Source of the DNA: Winogradskyella sp.
GTDB lineage: Bacteria; Bacteroidota; Bacteroidia; Flavobacteriales; Flavobacteriaceae
Assembly: GCA_028383925.1 (NCBI GenBank)
Contig: JAOEWO010000003.1
Span: forward strand, 62,001-126,000
Direction of reading: 5' to 3'
Length of the DNA stretch: 64,000 nucleotides
Below are positions 16,552 to 25,358 of the stretch, in pieces. The number at the start of each line of letters is the position of its first letter. Positions within the stretch are counted from its first letter, which is position 1. The translations under genes were made by a program, and so were the position numbers. Under the pieces are notes generated by a model that was not told the DNA's origin, did not search any database, and saw nothing but the letters and a program-made list of their open reading frames with translations.

Positions 16552-17640
16552 TTAATCGCTTAACACTACTAATTTTTTTGTTATTCCCTTGTTATTTCTT
16601 TTTATTTTCAGCAAATAGACACCACTACTTAAATTAGAAATATCTATACGTTTTGTAGTTGCTGTTTTTACGAGTTGACCAGACAAATTATAGAATTCTG
16701 TTGTTAAATTTGAAGTGCTTAATATAATTTCATTTTGTGCAGGGTTTGGGTAAAAAGAAACTAAAATTGAACTAGTATCTTGTGCTGTTAATGTCGAAAT
16801 ATTAAAGCTATATAAAGCAGCAAGACTAGAACCATTTGCTTCGCCAGAGACATAATATTCAGTACCGTTAATACCAGTAATACCTTCTATTTGTAATGAG
16901 CTATTGGCAGTAACAGTGACTGCTGTTTTAATAATATTTCCGTTAGTAAATAGGCCGTTGTTAAAACTATTAAGCTGTACTACAAAAGCACCATTTATGC
17001 CATAACCACAGAGTAAAACTTCATAAGATGTTGTGTTGTAACTACCACCAGTAATTAGACCATCACTATTAAAATTATCAATTAAAGTAGCTGTTTGTAC
17101 ACCAATATCTTTTGATAATTCATAAATATTTGTTCTACTATCTTCCCAGTTTTTGGTAAATATATAAAGCTTATTATTAAAGTGAATTAAAGTTTCAGCG
17201 TCAAAATTATTAGCAAAAGGGCGCGTTGTAAAATCGGTTTGGTTGTTATAAGTAAAATCTATAACATCAGCTGTCACCGTTGTATTATTAAAATAATCTG
17301 CAATAAGTATGCGATAAACTTTAAGATTGGTTCGGTCTCCCTGAAAATTACCAAAATCACCAATATAAATATATGTACCATCTTCAGTAATATCTTCCCA
17401 ATCAGTATTAGTAGCATTACTAATAGTCACCGTTCTAGTTACTAAGCCGGTTGAGGTGTCTACATCAAACAGTGTATTTGTATTGCCAGAATCGTTATGT
17501 GTTATTAAAGTATTATTTATATATACTAAGCCAGAAGTTTCGTTTACTATAGAATTTAGGTTGGTTTCTAAAGTTAATTGCTGTGCGGCACTGTTAAAAG
17601 CACATACAAGCGAAAGTAAAAAGACAAGCGTAAATTTCAT
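16552..17640 (-). CDS. Secreted protein with T9SS type A sorting domain
   Basis: The 362-residue protein starts with a signal peptide (MKFTLVFLLSLVCAFNSAAQ). The middle (about residues 22-285) is beta-propeller-like, with repeats such as LVYINNTLITHNDSGNTN, DWEDITEDGTYIYIGDFGN and FDAETLIHFNNKLYIFTKN; this resembles SdiA-like or esterase-like phytase beta-propellers. The last 75 residues (VSFYPNPAQNEIILS, then YNLSGQLVKTA and LSSGVYLLKIK) are the type A sorting domain, cleaved during type IX export. Substrate and activity are unknown. It converges on holA with 7 bases between the stops. Confidence 0.88.
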   Translation of the reverse strand: MKFTLVFLLSLVCAFNSAAQQLTLETNLNSIVNETSGLVYINNTLITHNDSGNTNTLFDVDTSTGLVTRTVTISNATNTDWEDITEDGTYIYIGDFGNFQGDRTNLKVYRILIADYFNNTTVTADVIDFTYNNQTDFTTRPFANNFDAETLIHFNNKLYIFTKNWEDSRTNIYELSKDIGVQTATLIDNFNSDGLITGGSYNTTSYEVLLCGYGINGAFVVQLNSFNNGLFTNGNIIKTAVTVTANSSLQIEGITGINGTEYYVSGEANGSSLAALYSFNISTLTAQDTSSILVSFYPNPAQNEIILSTSNLTTEFYNLSGQLVKTATTKRIDISNLSSGVYLLKIKRNNKGITKKLVVLSD

Positions 17641-17776
17641 GGGTGATAATTAATTGGTATAAAAGTAGTTAATCTATAAGCTTTAATAATAAAAATCTAT
17701 AAAATGTTATTTAGGTTACTTAACAAAAGTAGTATTTTTACAAGGCTATAAAAATTCAATATTTTAGAATCATTAC

Positions 17777-19339
17777 ATGAAAGTATTTTCAAAAGAACAA
17801 ATTTACGAAGGTGATAAACTCACTACCGAATTACAAAAAATTTCGTCTACAGATTTAATGGAGCGTGCCGGAATTCAAATTTTTAATTGGATTCATATGC
17901 GTATGCAAGGTGCACAAGTGCCTATTCATGTTTTTTGTGGCATTGGTAATAATGGTGGTAACGGTTTGGTGCTTGCAAGACACTTAATTACACACGGTTA
18001 TAACGTGGTAACTTGTATTGTAAATTGTAGTGATAAACGATCTAAAGATTTTTTAATTAACTACGATCGTGTTAAAAATGTAACAAAAGAATGGCCAAAA
18101 ATGTTGAGTTGTTCTAGTGATTTTTCTAATATACAAATAGACGAAAAAGACATTATAGTAGATGCTGTTTTTGGTATTGGTTTAAATAGGCCACCAAACG
18201 ATTGGGTAAAAGAACTATTTATAAAATTTAAAGCCTCTAAAGCATTTACATTAGCTATAGACATACCATCGGGTTTATATACAGACACACCTGTAGAGGA
18301 CGAAAATGCAGTTGTATACGCAAATTACACACTAAGTTTTCAATCTCCTAAATTGGTGTTTTTTATGCCTGAAACTGCCAAATATACAGAGCAGTGGGAA
18401 GTTTTAGATATTGGCATAGATCGCGACTATTTAATTAAAACAGAAACTAGAGTAGAACTTGTTGGTAAGCTTGAAGCTTTACCACTTTATAAGCCAAGAG
18501 AGAAGTTTGCTCATAAAGGAGATTTTGGACACGTACTTATTTTGGGTGGAAGTTACGGTAAAATAGGTGCTGTAAATTTAGCAAGTAGTGCCGCTCTAAG
18601 TTCTGGTGCAGGCTTAGTTACAGCTTATATTCCTAAATGTGGATACCATAGTATGCAGGCGGCTTTACCCGAAATTATGGTAATTAGTGATGAAAATGAA
18701 ACTACCATTTCAAATATTAATTTTAACATTAAACCAACCGTTATTGGTGTAGGTGTAGGTCTTGGTACAAATGAACAAACACTAAAGACTTTTGAAACTT
18801 TTTTAAAGACAAATAAAACACCTTTGGTTATAGATGCAGATGCACTAAATCTGTTATCTAGCAAGAAGACTTTATTAAAATTAGTACCAAAACAATCTGT
18901 TTTAACCCCTCATTTGGGTGAGCTAGAACGCTTGGTTGGTAAATGGTCTAATGGTTTTGATAAGCTCAATAAAGTAAAAGCTTTTTCTAAAAAATACGAT
19001 GTTCTAGTATTAGTAAAGGGCGCATATTCTATTACCGTCTATAATGATAAGTGTTATATAAACACAACAGGAAACCCAGGTATGGCAACAGCAGGCTGTG
19101 GTGATGTTTTAACGGGAATGATTTCAGGGTTAATTGCGCAACATTATGCTCCTTTATCAGCAACACTTTTTGGTACGTATCTCCACGGAAAAGCAGCAGA
19201 TATAGCATTAGAAGATTATGGTTATCAAAGTTTAATTGCCAGCCACGTTATTGCAGCTATTGGTGACGCTTATATAGATTTATTTAAACAACCAGAAACG
19301 CCAGAGGTTGAGCAACAAAATGAAGAACAAGCACAATAA
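17777..19339 (+). CDS. nnrD: Bifunctional NAD(P)H-hydrate epimerase / ADP-dependent NAD(P)H-hydrate dehydratase
   Basis: This two-domain enzyme repairs hydrated NAD(P)H. The N-terminal YjeF_N domain (residues 1 to about 210) has DLMERAGIQIFNWI, the glycine-rich HVFCGIGNNGGNGLVLARHL and DAVFGIGLNRPPND, and interconverts the R and S epimers. The C-terminal ribokinase-like domain (about 225-505) dehydrates the S form with ADP: HKGDFGHVLILGGSYGKIGA, VIDADALNLL, LTPHLGELERLVG and the catalytic GNPGMATAGCGDVLTGM. The tail ends in Glu/Gln-rich sequence. A strong hairpin follows at 19351-19372. Length is as in E. coli NnrD (YjeF). Confidence 0.96.
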   Translation: MKVFSKEQIYEGDKLTTELQKISSTDLMERAGIQIFNWIHMRMQGAQVPIHVFCGIGNNGGNGLVLARHLITHGYNVVTCIVNCSDKRSKDFLINYDRVKNVTKEWPKMLSCSSDFSNIQIDEKDIIVDAVFGIGLNRPPNDWVKELFIKFKASKAFTLAIDIPSGLYTDTPVEDENAVVYANYTLSFQSPKLVFFMPETAKYTEQWEVLDIGIDRDYLIKTETRVELVGKLEALPLYKPREKFAHKGDFGHVLILGGSYGKIGAVNLASSAALSSGAGLVTAYIPKCGYHSMQAALPEIMVISDENETTISNINFNIKPTVIGVGVGLGTNEQTLKTFETFLKTNKTPLVIDADALNLLSSKKTLLKLVPKQSVLTPHLGELERLVGKWSNGFDKLNKVKAFSKKYDVLVLVKGAYSITVYNDKCYINTTGNPGMATAGCGDVLTGMISGLIAQHYAPLSATLFGTYLHGKAADIALEDYGYQSLIASHVIAAIGDAYIDLFKQPETPEVEQQNEEQAQ

Positions 19340-19350
19340 TAACTAAAAAA

Positions 19351-19372
19351 CGCCTTCAGTTTAATGAAGGCG
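19351..19372 (+). terminator. Terminator shared by nnrD and the TlpA-like gene
   Basis: CGCCTTCA (19351-19358) pairs with TGAAGGCG (19365-19372). T-run 19373-19380 follows on plus, and A-run 19345-19350 gives a U-tract on minus. It sits between two convergent genes and probably works in both directions. Confidence 0.88.
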
Positions 19373-19398
19373 TTTTTTTTATAGATAAGAAGTGGTTA

Positions 19399-20445
19399 TT
19401 AGATGTCTAAACTGTTAAATAACGCAACTAGCTTTGGGTTAGATGGTCTTGGTGCATCTGCACTAACAATAGTGCCATCTGGACCTATAAGTAAAAATCT
19501 CGGAATACTATTAATTTTGTAATCTTCAATAAAGCGAGACCTAAAACCGTTATCGGCAATTAATTGTATGCCACCTAAATTTTTATCTGCTACCATTTTT
19601 TTCCAGCCTTTATAAGCTTCTGCAGCATTGCCTTTGTAACCTCTTCCTTCATCAACAGAAATACTTAAAAAGGCAATATTTTTACCTTCAAATTGCTTTT
19701 CTATTTTTTTAAGCGATGGTATTTCTCTAATACAAGGGCCGCACCAAGTTGCCCAAACGTCTATATACACATATTTGCCTTTTAGATCACCTAAAGACAT
19801 GTTGCCACCTTTAAAGTTTTCGTAATCTTCAAAAACCGGTGAGGCTTTTCCAGCAGGAAAAGCAGAACGCATAGCTATTTTAGAAGACAAATATCTAGTT
19901 ATTTGCTGAACAGTGCCTTCAATCTTTCTATCTGTGTTAGCAATACGTAACGAGTCTACATCTTTATATTTAGCTTTTAGTTGCTGGTATGCAGATCTAT
20001 AGTTTTTAATAGCATCGTCTAAATCTTTTTGCAAACCACTAGAAATTAAATCATTTGTAAAGTGGTCATTAGAAATTAAAAACGATTGAATAGAAAAATT
20101 ATTAGTATCAGATGCATCACCATCAAATACCATAGATTTTTCAAAATCGTTATAATCTGCTATTACACTAGATTCGTTGTTGTTTTTCAAGAAAATAGGG
20201 CCATATTTATTGCCATGTTGTAACGTATAATCACCTTCTTCAACCTTTAATGTATCTGCAAAAGTACCATCTGCATTTAGTGTAATAGTTCTTTTTAGTT
20301 CGCGCCCTTTTAAAAGTTTTACAACCTTACTATTGTCTGCGTTTTCAATCTTACCAGAAAGTGTTACATAATCTTTAGGGATGTCTTCTTTACAAGCTAA
20401 AAGTGTTATTGCAATGCAAAGTGTAATTAGTCTTTTCATAATCAT
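19399..20445 (-). CDS. TlpA/thioredoxin-like lipoprotein with DUF4369-like N-terminal region
   Basis: The 348-residue protein starts with a lipoprotein signal (MKRLITLCIAITLLAC; the Met two codons later at 20439 is an equally likely start). Residues 25-110 form a beta-rich region (LSGKIENADNSKVVKLLKG) of the kind found before TlpA domains in Bacteroidota. The thioredoxin domain has WATWCGPC (Cys235, Cys238) and the cis-proline of INSIPRFLLIG. Such proteins act in the periplasm as thiol-disulfide reductases, often in respiration or envelope stress. It is monocistronic and converges on nnrD. The partner is unknown. Confidence 0.92.
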   Translation of the reverse strand: MIMKRLITLCIAITLLACKEDIPKDYVTLSGKIENADNSKVVKLLKGRELKRTITLNADGTFADTLKVEEGDYTLQHGNKYGPIFLKNNNESSVIADYNDFEKSMVFDGDASDTNNFSIQSFLISNDHFTNDLISSGLQKDLDDAIKNYRSAYQQLKAKYKDVDSLRIANTDRKIEGTVQQITRYLSSKIAMRSAFPAGKASPVFEDYENFKGGNMSLGDLKGKYVYIDVWATWCGPCIREIPSLKKIEKQFEGKNIAFLSISVDEGRGYKGNAAEAYKGWKKMVADKNLGGIQLIADNGFRSRFIEDYKINSIPRFLLIGPDGTIVSADAPRPSNPKLVALFNSLDI

Positions 20446-20561
20446 TTATTTCTTGCTCAAAAATATGAATTTATATATTAATTATATAATTGAATGAATT
20501 ATGATTTTTTTGCCTAAAAAACCAAAAATATTCTCATTTTTGAATCATAAAATTATAAACC

Positions 20562-22091
20562 ATGTCAGTATACCATATTATTTCTTCTGAAGCGCTAGAT
20601 ATTGTAACCATTTACAATATTTTTAAGGACAATAAGAAACTAAAACTATCTGCCGAGTCTGAGGCAAAAGTAGTTGCTTGTAAGGCATACTTAGATACAA
20701 AGTTGGCTAACAACAAAAAACCAATGTATGGTATTAATACAGGGTTTGGGTCTTTATATAATGTAAAAATTTCTAATTCAGATCTTAGTCAGCTTCAAGA
20801 AAACCTAGTGATGTCTCACGCTTGTGGTACTGGAGAAAGAGTACCAGAGTCTGTGGTAAAAGTGATGTTGCTATTAAAGATTCAGTCGTTAAGTTATGGT
20901 CATAGTGGTGTGCAACTGGCGACTATTAATAGACTTATAGATTTTTTTAACAATGATATTTTTCCGTTTGTTTATACTCAAGGTTCTTTGGGGGCATCGG
21001 GAGATTTAGCACCTTTAGCACATTTAGCGCTGCCGCTTTTAGGTAAGGGTGAAGTGGTGCATAAAGACAAAGATTATACCGCTGCAGCTATTTTAAAAGA
21101 ATTTAATTGGGAGCCCATTACTTTAGAAGCCAAAGAAGGCCTTGCCTTGCTTAACGGAACACAGTTTATGAGTGCTTATGGTGTTTATTTATTGTTATTG
21201 TCTCATAAAACATCCTATTTGGCAGACATTATTGCTAGTATATCTTTAGATGCTTTTGATGGTAGATTAGATCCGTTTCATGATTTGGTACACCAAGTGA
21301 GACCTCATCCTGGGCAGCGTAAAGTTGCAAGACGTTTTAATGAGTTTTTAAAGGGGAGTGAGATTATAACAAGAGCAAAGGAGCATGTGCAAGACCCTTA
21401 TTCTTTTCGTTGTATTCCTCAAGTTCATGGTGCTACAAAAGACACATTAGATTTTGTAGAGAAGGTGATTTTAACAGAGATAAATTCGGTTACAGATAAT
21501 CCTAATATTTTTTATGAAGAAGATTTAATTATTTCTGGTGGTAATTTTCATGGGCAACCTTTAGCGTTGGCTTTAGATTATTTAAAAATTGCTATGGCGG
21601 AGATTGGTAATATATCTGAGCGTCGTGTATTTCAGCTCGTATCTGGTTTACGAGGTTTACCAGCCTTTTTAGTAGATAATCCTGGTTTAAATTCAGGTTT
21701 TATGATACCACAATACACAGCGGCTAGTATTGTAAGTGCTAATAAGCAATTGGCTTCACCGGCAAGTATAGATAGTATTGTTTCTAGTAACGGCCAAGAA
21801 GATCATGTAAGTATGGGTGCTAATGCGGCAACACAAGCCTACACATTAATAAGAAACGTTGAGCGTGTTATTGCTATTGAGTTAATGAATGCCTCGCAAG
21901 CACTAGAATTTAGAAGACCTTTAAAAACAGCACCTTTTTTAGAGTCTTTTTTAGCGCAATACAGAAATGTAGTCCCTTTTGTTAAGGCAGATAGAGTTTT
22001 ACATTACGATATTGAAGCTTCTATTCAGTTTTTAAAAGATATTGATATTGAAATTGAAGAGTTGTTTTTGAACCATTACGATTTAAAATAG
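20562..22091 (+). CDS. hutH: Histidine ammonia-lyase
   Basis: HutH converts L-histidine to urocanate and ammonia, the first step of histidine degradation. The 509-residue protein has the MIO-forming triad Ala145-Ser146-Gly147 in GSLGASGDLAPLAHL, the Tyr and GINTGFGSL motif (YGINTGFG near residue 61), NGTQFM, FRCIPQVHGATKD, SVTDNPNIF and SGGNFHGQPLAL. It belongs to the aromatic amino-acid lyase family; phenylalanine or tyrosine lyases share this fold, but QVHGATKD and overall length favour histidine. No other hut genes are adjacent, so regulation is not visible. It converges with the gene at 22093 (1 base between the stops). Confidence 0.94.
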   Translation: MSVYHIISSEALDIVTIYNIFKDNKKLKLSAESEAKVVACKAYLDTKLANNKKPMYGINTGFGSLYNVKISNSDLSQLQENLVMSHACGTGERVPESVVKVMLLLKIQSLSYGHSGVQLATINRLIDFFNNDIFPFVYTQGSLGASGDLAPLAHLALPLLGKGEVVHKDKDYTAAAILKEFNWEPITLEAKEGLALLNGTQFMSAYGVYLLLLSHKTSYLADIIASISLDAFDGRLDPFHDLVHQVRPHPGQRKVARRFNEFLKGSEIITRAKEHVQDPYSFRCIPQVHGATKDTLDFVEKVILTEINSVTDNPNIFYEEDLIISGGNFHGQPLALALDYLKIAMAEIGNISERRVFQLVSGLRGLPAFLVDNPGLNSGFMIPQYTAASIVSANKQLASPASIDSIVSSNGQEDHVSMGANAATQAYTLIRNVERVIAIELMNASQALEFRRPLKTAPFLESFLAQYRNVVPFVKADRVLHYDIEASIQFLKDIDIEIEELFLNHYDLK

Positions 22092-22092
22092 A

Positions 22093-22464
22093 CTAGTGGT
22101 CACTTAAAAGTTTATCTGTCCATGATATAGCATCTGCAAGCGATGTAAAAATTTCGAAGGGTTTGTTAAAAAACAGCTTCTCTATTTGTGCGTTCTCTTT
22201 TGCTTTGTAGTTACTAGATACTACGGCAAACCCTTTTAAGTTTTCAATTTTAGAAGTTTCATAATATATTTTTGGGTTTACAGAATAAGAATTTAGTCTA
22301 TATGTAGTATAAACAAAAGGTTTTTTTGAAAAATATTTATTAGTAATCTCCAGAAGCAAACTATTGTGATTTGGTGTAATATCTATACCTTCTTTTACAA
22401 CAACGACGAGATACGTATCGTAAATCGTCATGTCACAGAAATCGAATTTTAAGGATCCTTTCAT
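22093..22464 (-). CDS. STAS/SpoIIAA-like small conserved protein
   Basis: A 123-residue cytoplasmic protein: FDFCDMTIYDTYLVVVVKEGIDITPNHN then a strand-helix unit FVYTTYRLNSYSVNP and KIENLKGFAVVSSNYKAKENAQ, ending FEIFTSLADAISWTDKLL. The alternating beta-alpha pattern is like the SpoIIAA/STAS-type fold common in flavobacterial hypothetical proteins. These are thought to be regulatory or binding modules, but no role is established. It has no signal or catalytic motif. It starts about 82 bases past the clpC stop and is separated from clpC by a terminator hairpin. Confidence 0.72.
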   Translation of the reverse strand: MKGSLKFDFCDMTIYDTYLVVVVKEGIDITPNHNSLLLEITNKYFSKKPFVYTTYRLNSYSVNPKIYYETSKIENLKGFAVVSSNYKAKENAQIEKLFFNKPFEIFTSLADAISWTDKLLSDH

Positions 22465-22501
22465 GACTGTTTTAGTGTTAGGGAAATTTAAGATACAAAA
22501 A

Positions 22502-22524
22502 AACTCCTCTTAAAAAGAGGAGTT
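22502..22524 (-). terminator. Terminator of clpC
   Basis: AACTCCTCTT (22502-22511) pairs with AAGAGGAGTT (22515-22524) across AAA. The A-run upstream on plus (22497-22503) gives a U-tract on the minus transcript, 22 bases after the clpC stop. Confidence 0.88.
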
Positions 22525-22546
22525 GTGTAATATAGTTGTTAAATAT

Positions 22547-25099
22547 CTATGATTCAGTAGCTTTACCTGATGATTTAATCTTAATTTTTAATTCACCAGT
22601 TTTTGTATCTAAATCCATAGTAATAATATCACCTTCTTGAATTTTTGCGTTAATTATTTCTTCTGCCAAGGCATCTTCAACATATTTCTGTATAGCTCTA
22701 TTTAAAGGTCTTGCGCCATATTGTTTGTCAAATCCCTTTTCAGCGATATAGTCTTTTGCTTTTTCAGTAAGTTTTAGGTTGTAACCTAAATCTTTAACCC
22801 TTGTGATAAGCTTAATTAACTCAATATCAATAATCTTATTAATATCTTCTTTTTCTAGTGCATTAAATACAATAACGTCATCAATTCTATTTAAAAACTC
22901 TGGTGCAAAGGCTTTTTTAAGTGCATTTTCTATCACTGCTTTTGCGTAGTCTGTTTCTTGAGCTTCTTTTGCAGATGTTCCAAAACCAACACCACTACCA
23001 AAATCTTTAAGTTTACGAGCACCAATGTTAGATGTCATAATAATGATTGTGTTTCTAAAATCAATTTTACGACCAAGACTATCTGTAAGATACCCATCAT
23101 CTAAAACTTGTAATAGCATATTAAATACATCTGGATGTGCTTTTTCTATTTCATCTAAAAGTACAACAGCATAAGGTTTGCGTCTTATTTTTTCTGTAAG
23201 TTGTCCACCTTCTTCATAACCTACATATCCTGGGGGTGCACCAATTAAACGCGATATTGCAAATTTCTCCATGTATTCACTCATGTCAATTCTAACTAAA
23301 GAATCGTCACTTTCAAATAACTCGCGCGCTAAAACTTTAGCCAATTGTGTTTTACCTACACCAGTTTGTCCTAAAAAGATGAATGAGCCAATTGGCTTAT
23401 TTGGGTCTTTAAGTCCCGCTCGGTTTCTCTGTATGGCCTTTACAACTTTAGCTACAGCTTCATCTTGTCCAATTACTTTTCCTTTTATTAGTTCTGGTAA
23501 TTGCGATAATTTTGTAATTTCTTTTTGCGCAATTTTATTTACAGGTATACCGGTCATCATAGACACAACGTCTGCAACATTGTCTTCGGTAACAACTTCT
23601 CTATGTTGCTTGGTGTCTTCTTCCCACTTTGCTTGTGCGGTAGCTAACTCTTTTTCAATACGTTTTTCGTCATCGCGAAGCTTTGCAGCCTCTTCATATT
23701 TTTGCTTTTTAACAACACTGTTCTTAGTTTCCTTAACTTCTTCAAGTTTTTGTTCTAATTCTAGTATTTGTTTTGGCACCTCTATGTTGGTTATGTGTAC
23801 ACGAGAACCTGCTTCGTCCAAAGCATCAATAGCTTTGTCTGGTAAGAAACGCTCGGTCATGTATCTATTTGTTAATTTTACACACGCTTCAATTGCTTCA
23901 TCTGTATAATCTACATTATGGTGCTCTTCGTATTTACCTTTAATATTATTAAGGATTTCTATAGTTTCGTCTACGCTAGTGGGTTCAACAATTACTTTTT
24001 GAAAACGACGCTCTAAAGCACCATCTTTTTCAATATATTGTCTGTATTCATCTAATGTTGTTGCACCAATACATTGTATTTCGCCTCTTGCTAATGCAGG
24101 TTTAAACATATTAGAAGCATCTAAACTTCCGGTGGCACCACCAGCGCCAACAATAGTATGTATTTCATCAATAAAAAGAATAATATCGTCATTCTTTTCG
24201 AGCTCATTCATTACCGCTTTCATACGTTCTTCAAACTGACCTCTGTATTTTGTACCAGCAACTAAACCAGCCAAATCTAAAGTAACTACACGCTTATTAA
24301 ATAGGGTACGCGACACTTTACGTTTTATAATGCGTAAAGCGAGTCCTTCTGCAATTGCAGATTTACCAACCCCAGGCTCGCCAATTAATAAAGGGTTGTT
24401 TTTTTTACGTCTGCTTAAAATTTGAGACACACGTTGTATTTCTTTTTCTCGTCCTACAACAGGGTCTAATTTACCTTCTTGAGCAAGTATTGTTAGATCG
24501 CGCCCAAAGTTATCTAAAACAGGAGTTTTAGATTTTTTATTTGTTTTGCCAGATTGGCTGCCTCCAAACGGGTTTTGTTTAGCATCATCATCTTCATTTG
24601 TATCATCATCAGAGAAAGATTCTGCTTTAGGAGTATCTAGGTAATCATCATCGCTAGTTATCATAGATTTAAATTCTTCTTTTACGTTATCATAACCCAC
24701 TTTAAGCTTATTTAAAAGTTTCGTTGTAGGGTCGTTTTCATTTCTTAGAATACACAACAATAAATGTGCAGTATTTATGGAGGTGCTTTGAAATAATTTG
24801 GCCTCTAAGAATGTTGTTTTTAAAGCACGCTCTGCTTGTCTTGTTAGGTGTAAGTTCTTTTTCTCATTAGAACTTGTCATAATATTTGGGTTTGCCGGAC
24901 TTAATATTTCGACCTTACGTCTTAGATGATTAAGATCTACATCTAAGGCGCTCAAAATATCTATAGCCTTGCCATCACCATCTCTTAGTAAACCTAGCAT
25001 TAGATGTTCTGTTCCAATAAAGTCGTGCCCTAATCTTAGCGCTTCTTCTTTACTGTAAGCAATTACATCTTTAACTCTTGGGGAAAAATTATCATCCAT
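22547..25099 (-). CDS. clpC: ClpC, AAA+ unfoldase of the Clp protease
   Basis: The 850-residue Hsp100 protein has two Clp N-terminal repeats (residues 1-145: [13 protein letters not shown] and [13 protein letters not shown]), a polar linker (about 150-190), AAA+ domain 1 (Walker A GEPGVGKS, 240-247), a UVR-like M domain ([31 protein letters not shown], about 450-500), and AAA+ domain 2 (Walker A GQTGVGKT near residue 577). It unfolds proteins for ClpP and takes part in stress and quality control. The C-terminal D2-small domain is intact. It has a leader of about 260 bases divergent from gyrA, and ends at a strong terminator. ClpC rather than ClpB is supported by the short M domain. Confidence 0.96.
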   Translation of the reverse strand: MDDNFSPRVKDVIAYSKEEALRLGHDFIGTEHLMLGLLRDGDGKAIDILSALDVDLNHLRRKVEILSPANPNIMTSSNEKKNLHLTRQAERALKTTFLEAKLFQSTSINTAHLLLCILRNENDPTTKLLNKLKVGYDNVKEEFKSMITSDDDYLDTPKAESFSDDDTNEDDDAKQNPFGGSQSGKTNKKSKTPVLDNFGRDLTILAQEGKLDPVVGREKEIQRVSQILSRRKKNNPLLIGEPGVGKSAIAEGLALRIIKRKVSRTLFNKRVVTLDLAGLVAGTKYRGQFEERMKAVMNELEKNDDIILFIDEIHTIVGAGGATGSLDASNMFKPALARGEIQCIGATTLDEYRQYIEKDGALERRFQKVIVEPTSVDETIEILNNIKGKYEEHHNVDYTDEAIEACVKLTNRYMTERFLPDKAIDALDEAGSRVHITNIEVPKQILELEQKLEEVKETKNSVVKKQKYEEAAKLRDDEKRIEKELATAQAKWEEDTKQHREVVTEDNVADVVSMMTGIPVNKIAQKEITKLSQLPELIKGKVIGQDEAVAKVVKAIQRNRAGLKDPNKPIGSFIFLGQTGVGKTQLAKVLARELFESDDSLVRIDMSEYMEKFAISRLIGAPPGYVGYEEGGQLTEKIRRKPYAVVLLDEIEKAHPDVFNMLLQVLDDGYLTDSLGRKIDFRNTIIIMTSNIGARKLKDFGSGVGFGTSAKEAQETDYAKAVIENALKKAFAPEFLNRIDDVIVFNALEKEDINKIIDIELIKLITRVKDLGYNLKLTEKAKDYIAEKGFDKQYGARPLNRAIQKYVEDALAEEIINAKIQEGDIITMDLDTKTGELKIKIKSSGKATES

Positions 25100-25225
25100 A
25101 TTAAAATCCTTTCTGCATTAAAAATAATAAAAACATATTATTAAAGGTCAAAAACTATACCTTTTTATTAGCTAAAAACGAATAGACTAAAAAAGCATTG
25201 TAATTCAAAGAAAATTAGCATTTAC

Positions 25226-25260
25226 TTATTAACGAAAAAGATATGAAACATTGTTAATAA
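25226..25260. repeat. TTGTTAATAA box and inverted near-copy upstream of gyrA
   Basis: TTGTTAATAA at 25251-25260, like the two copies upstream of HU, with an inverted near-copy TTATTAACG at 25226-25234. Downstream AAACTCACAA also resembles the ACTCACA following the HU copy. The site lies between divergent clpC and gyrA, about 100 bases before gyrA. Binding protein unknown; the DnaA-like reading is an inference. Confidence 0.4.
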
Positions 25261-25358
25261 AAACTCACAAAAATCATTACAAAACACGCTGTAAACGCTT
25301 CTGATTTGGTTATATTAGCACGTTACAAAAACCTACGAAAAACTAATTAATTCTATAT

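Noticed and set aside
23271-23909. Plus-strand 212-codon frame inside clpC
   Set aside because: It is opposite to a conserved clpC sequence and rich in Ser/Cys, typical of an antisense shadow.
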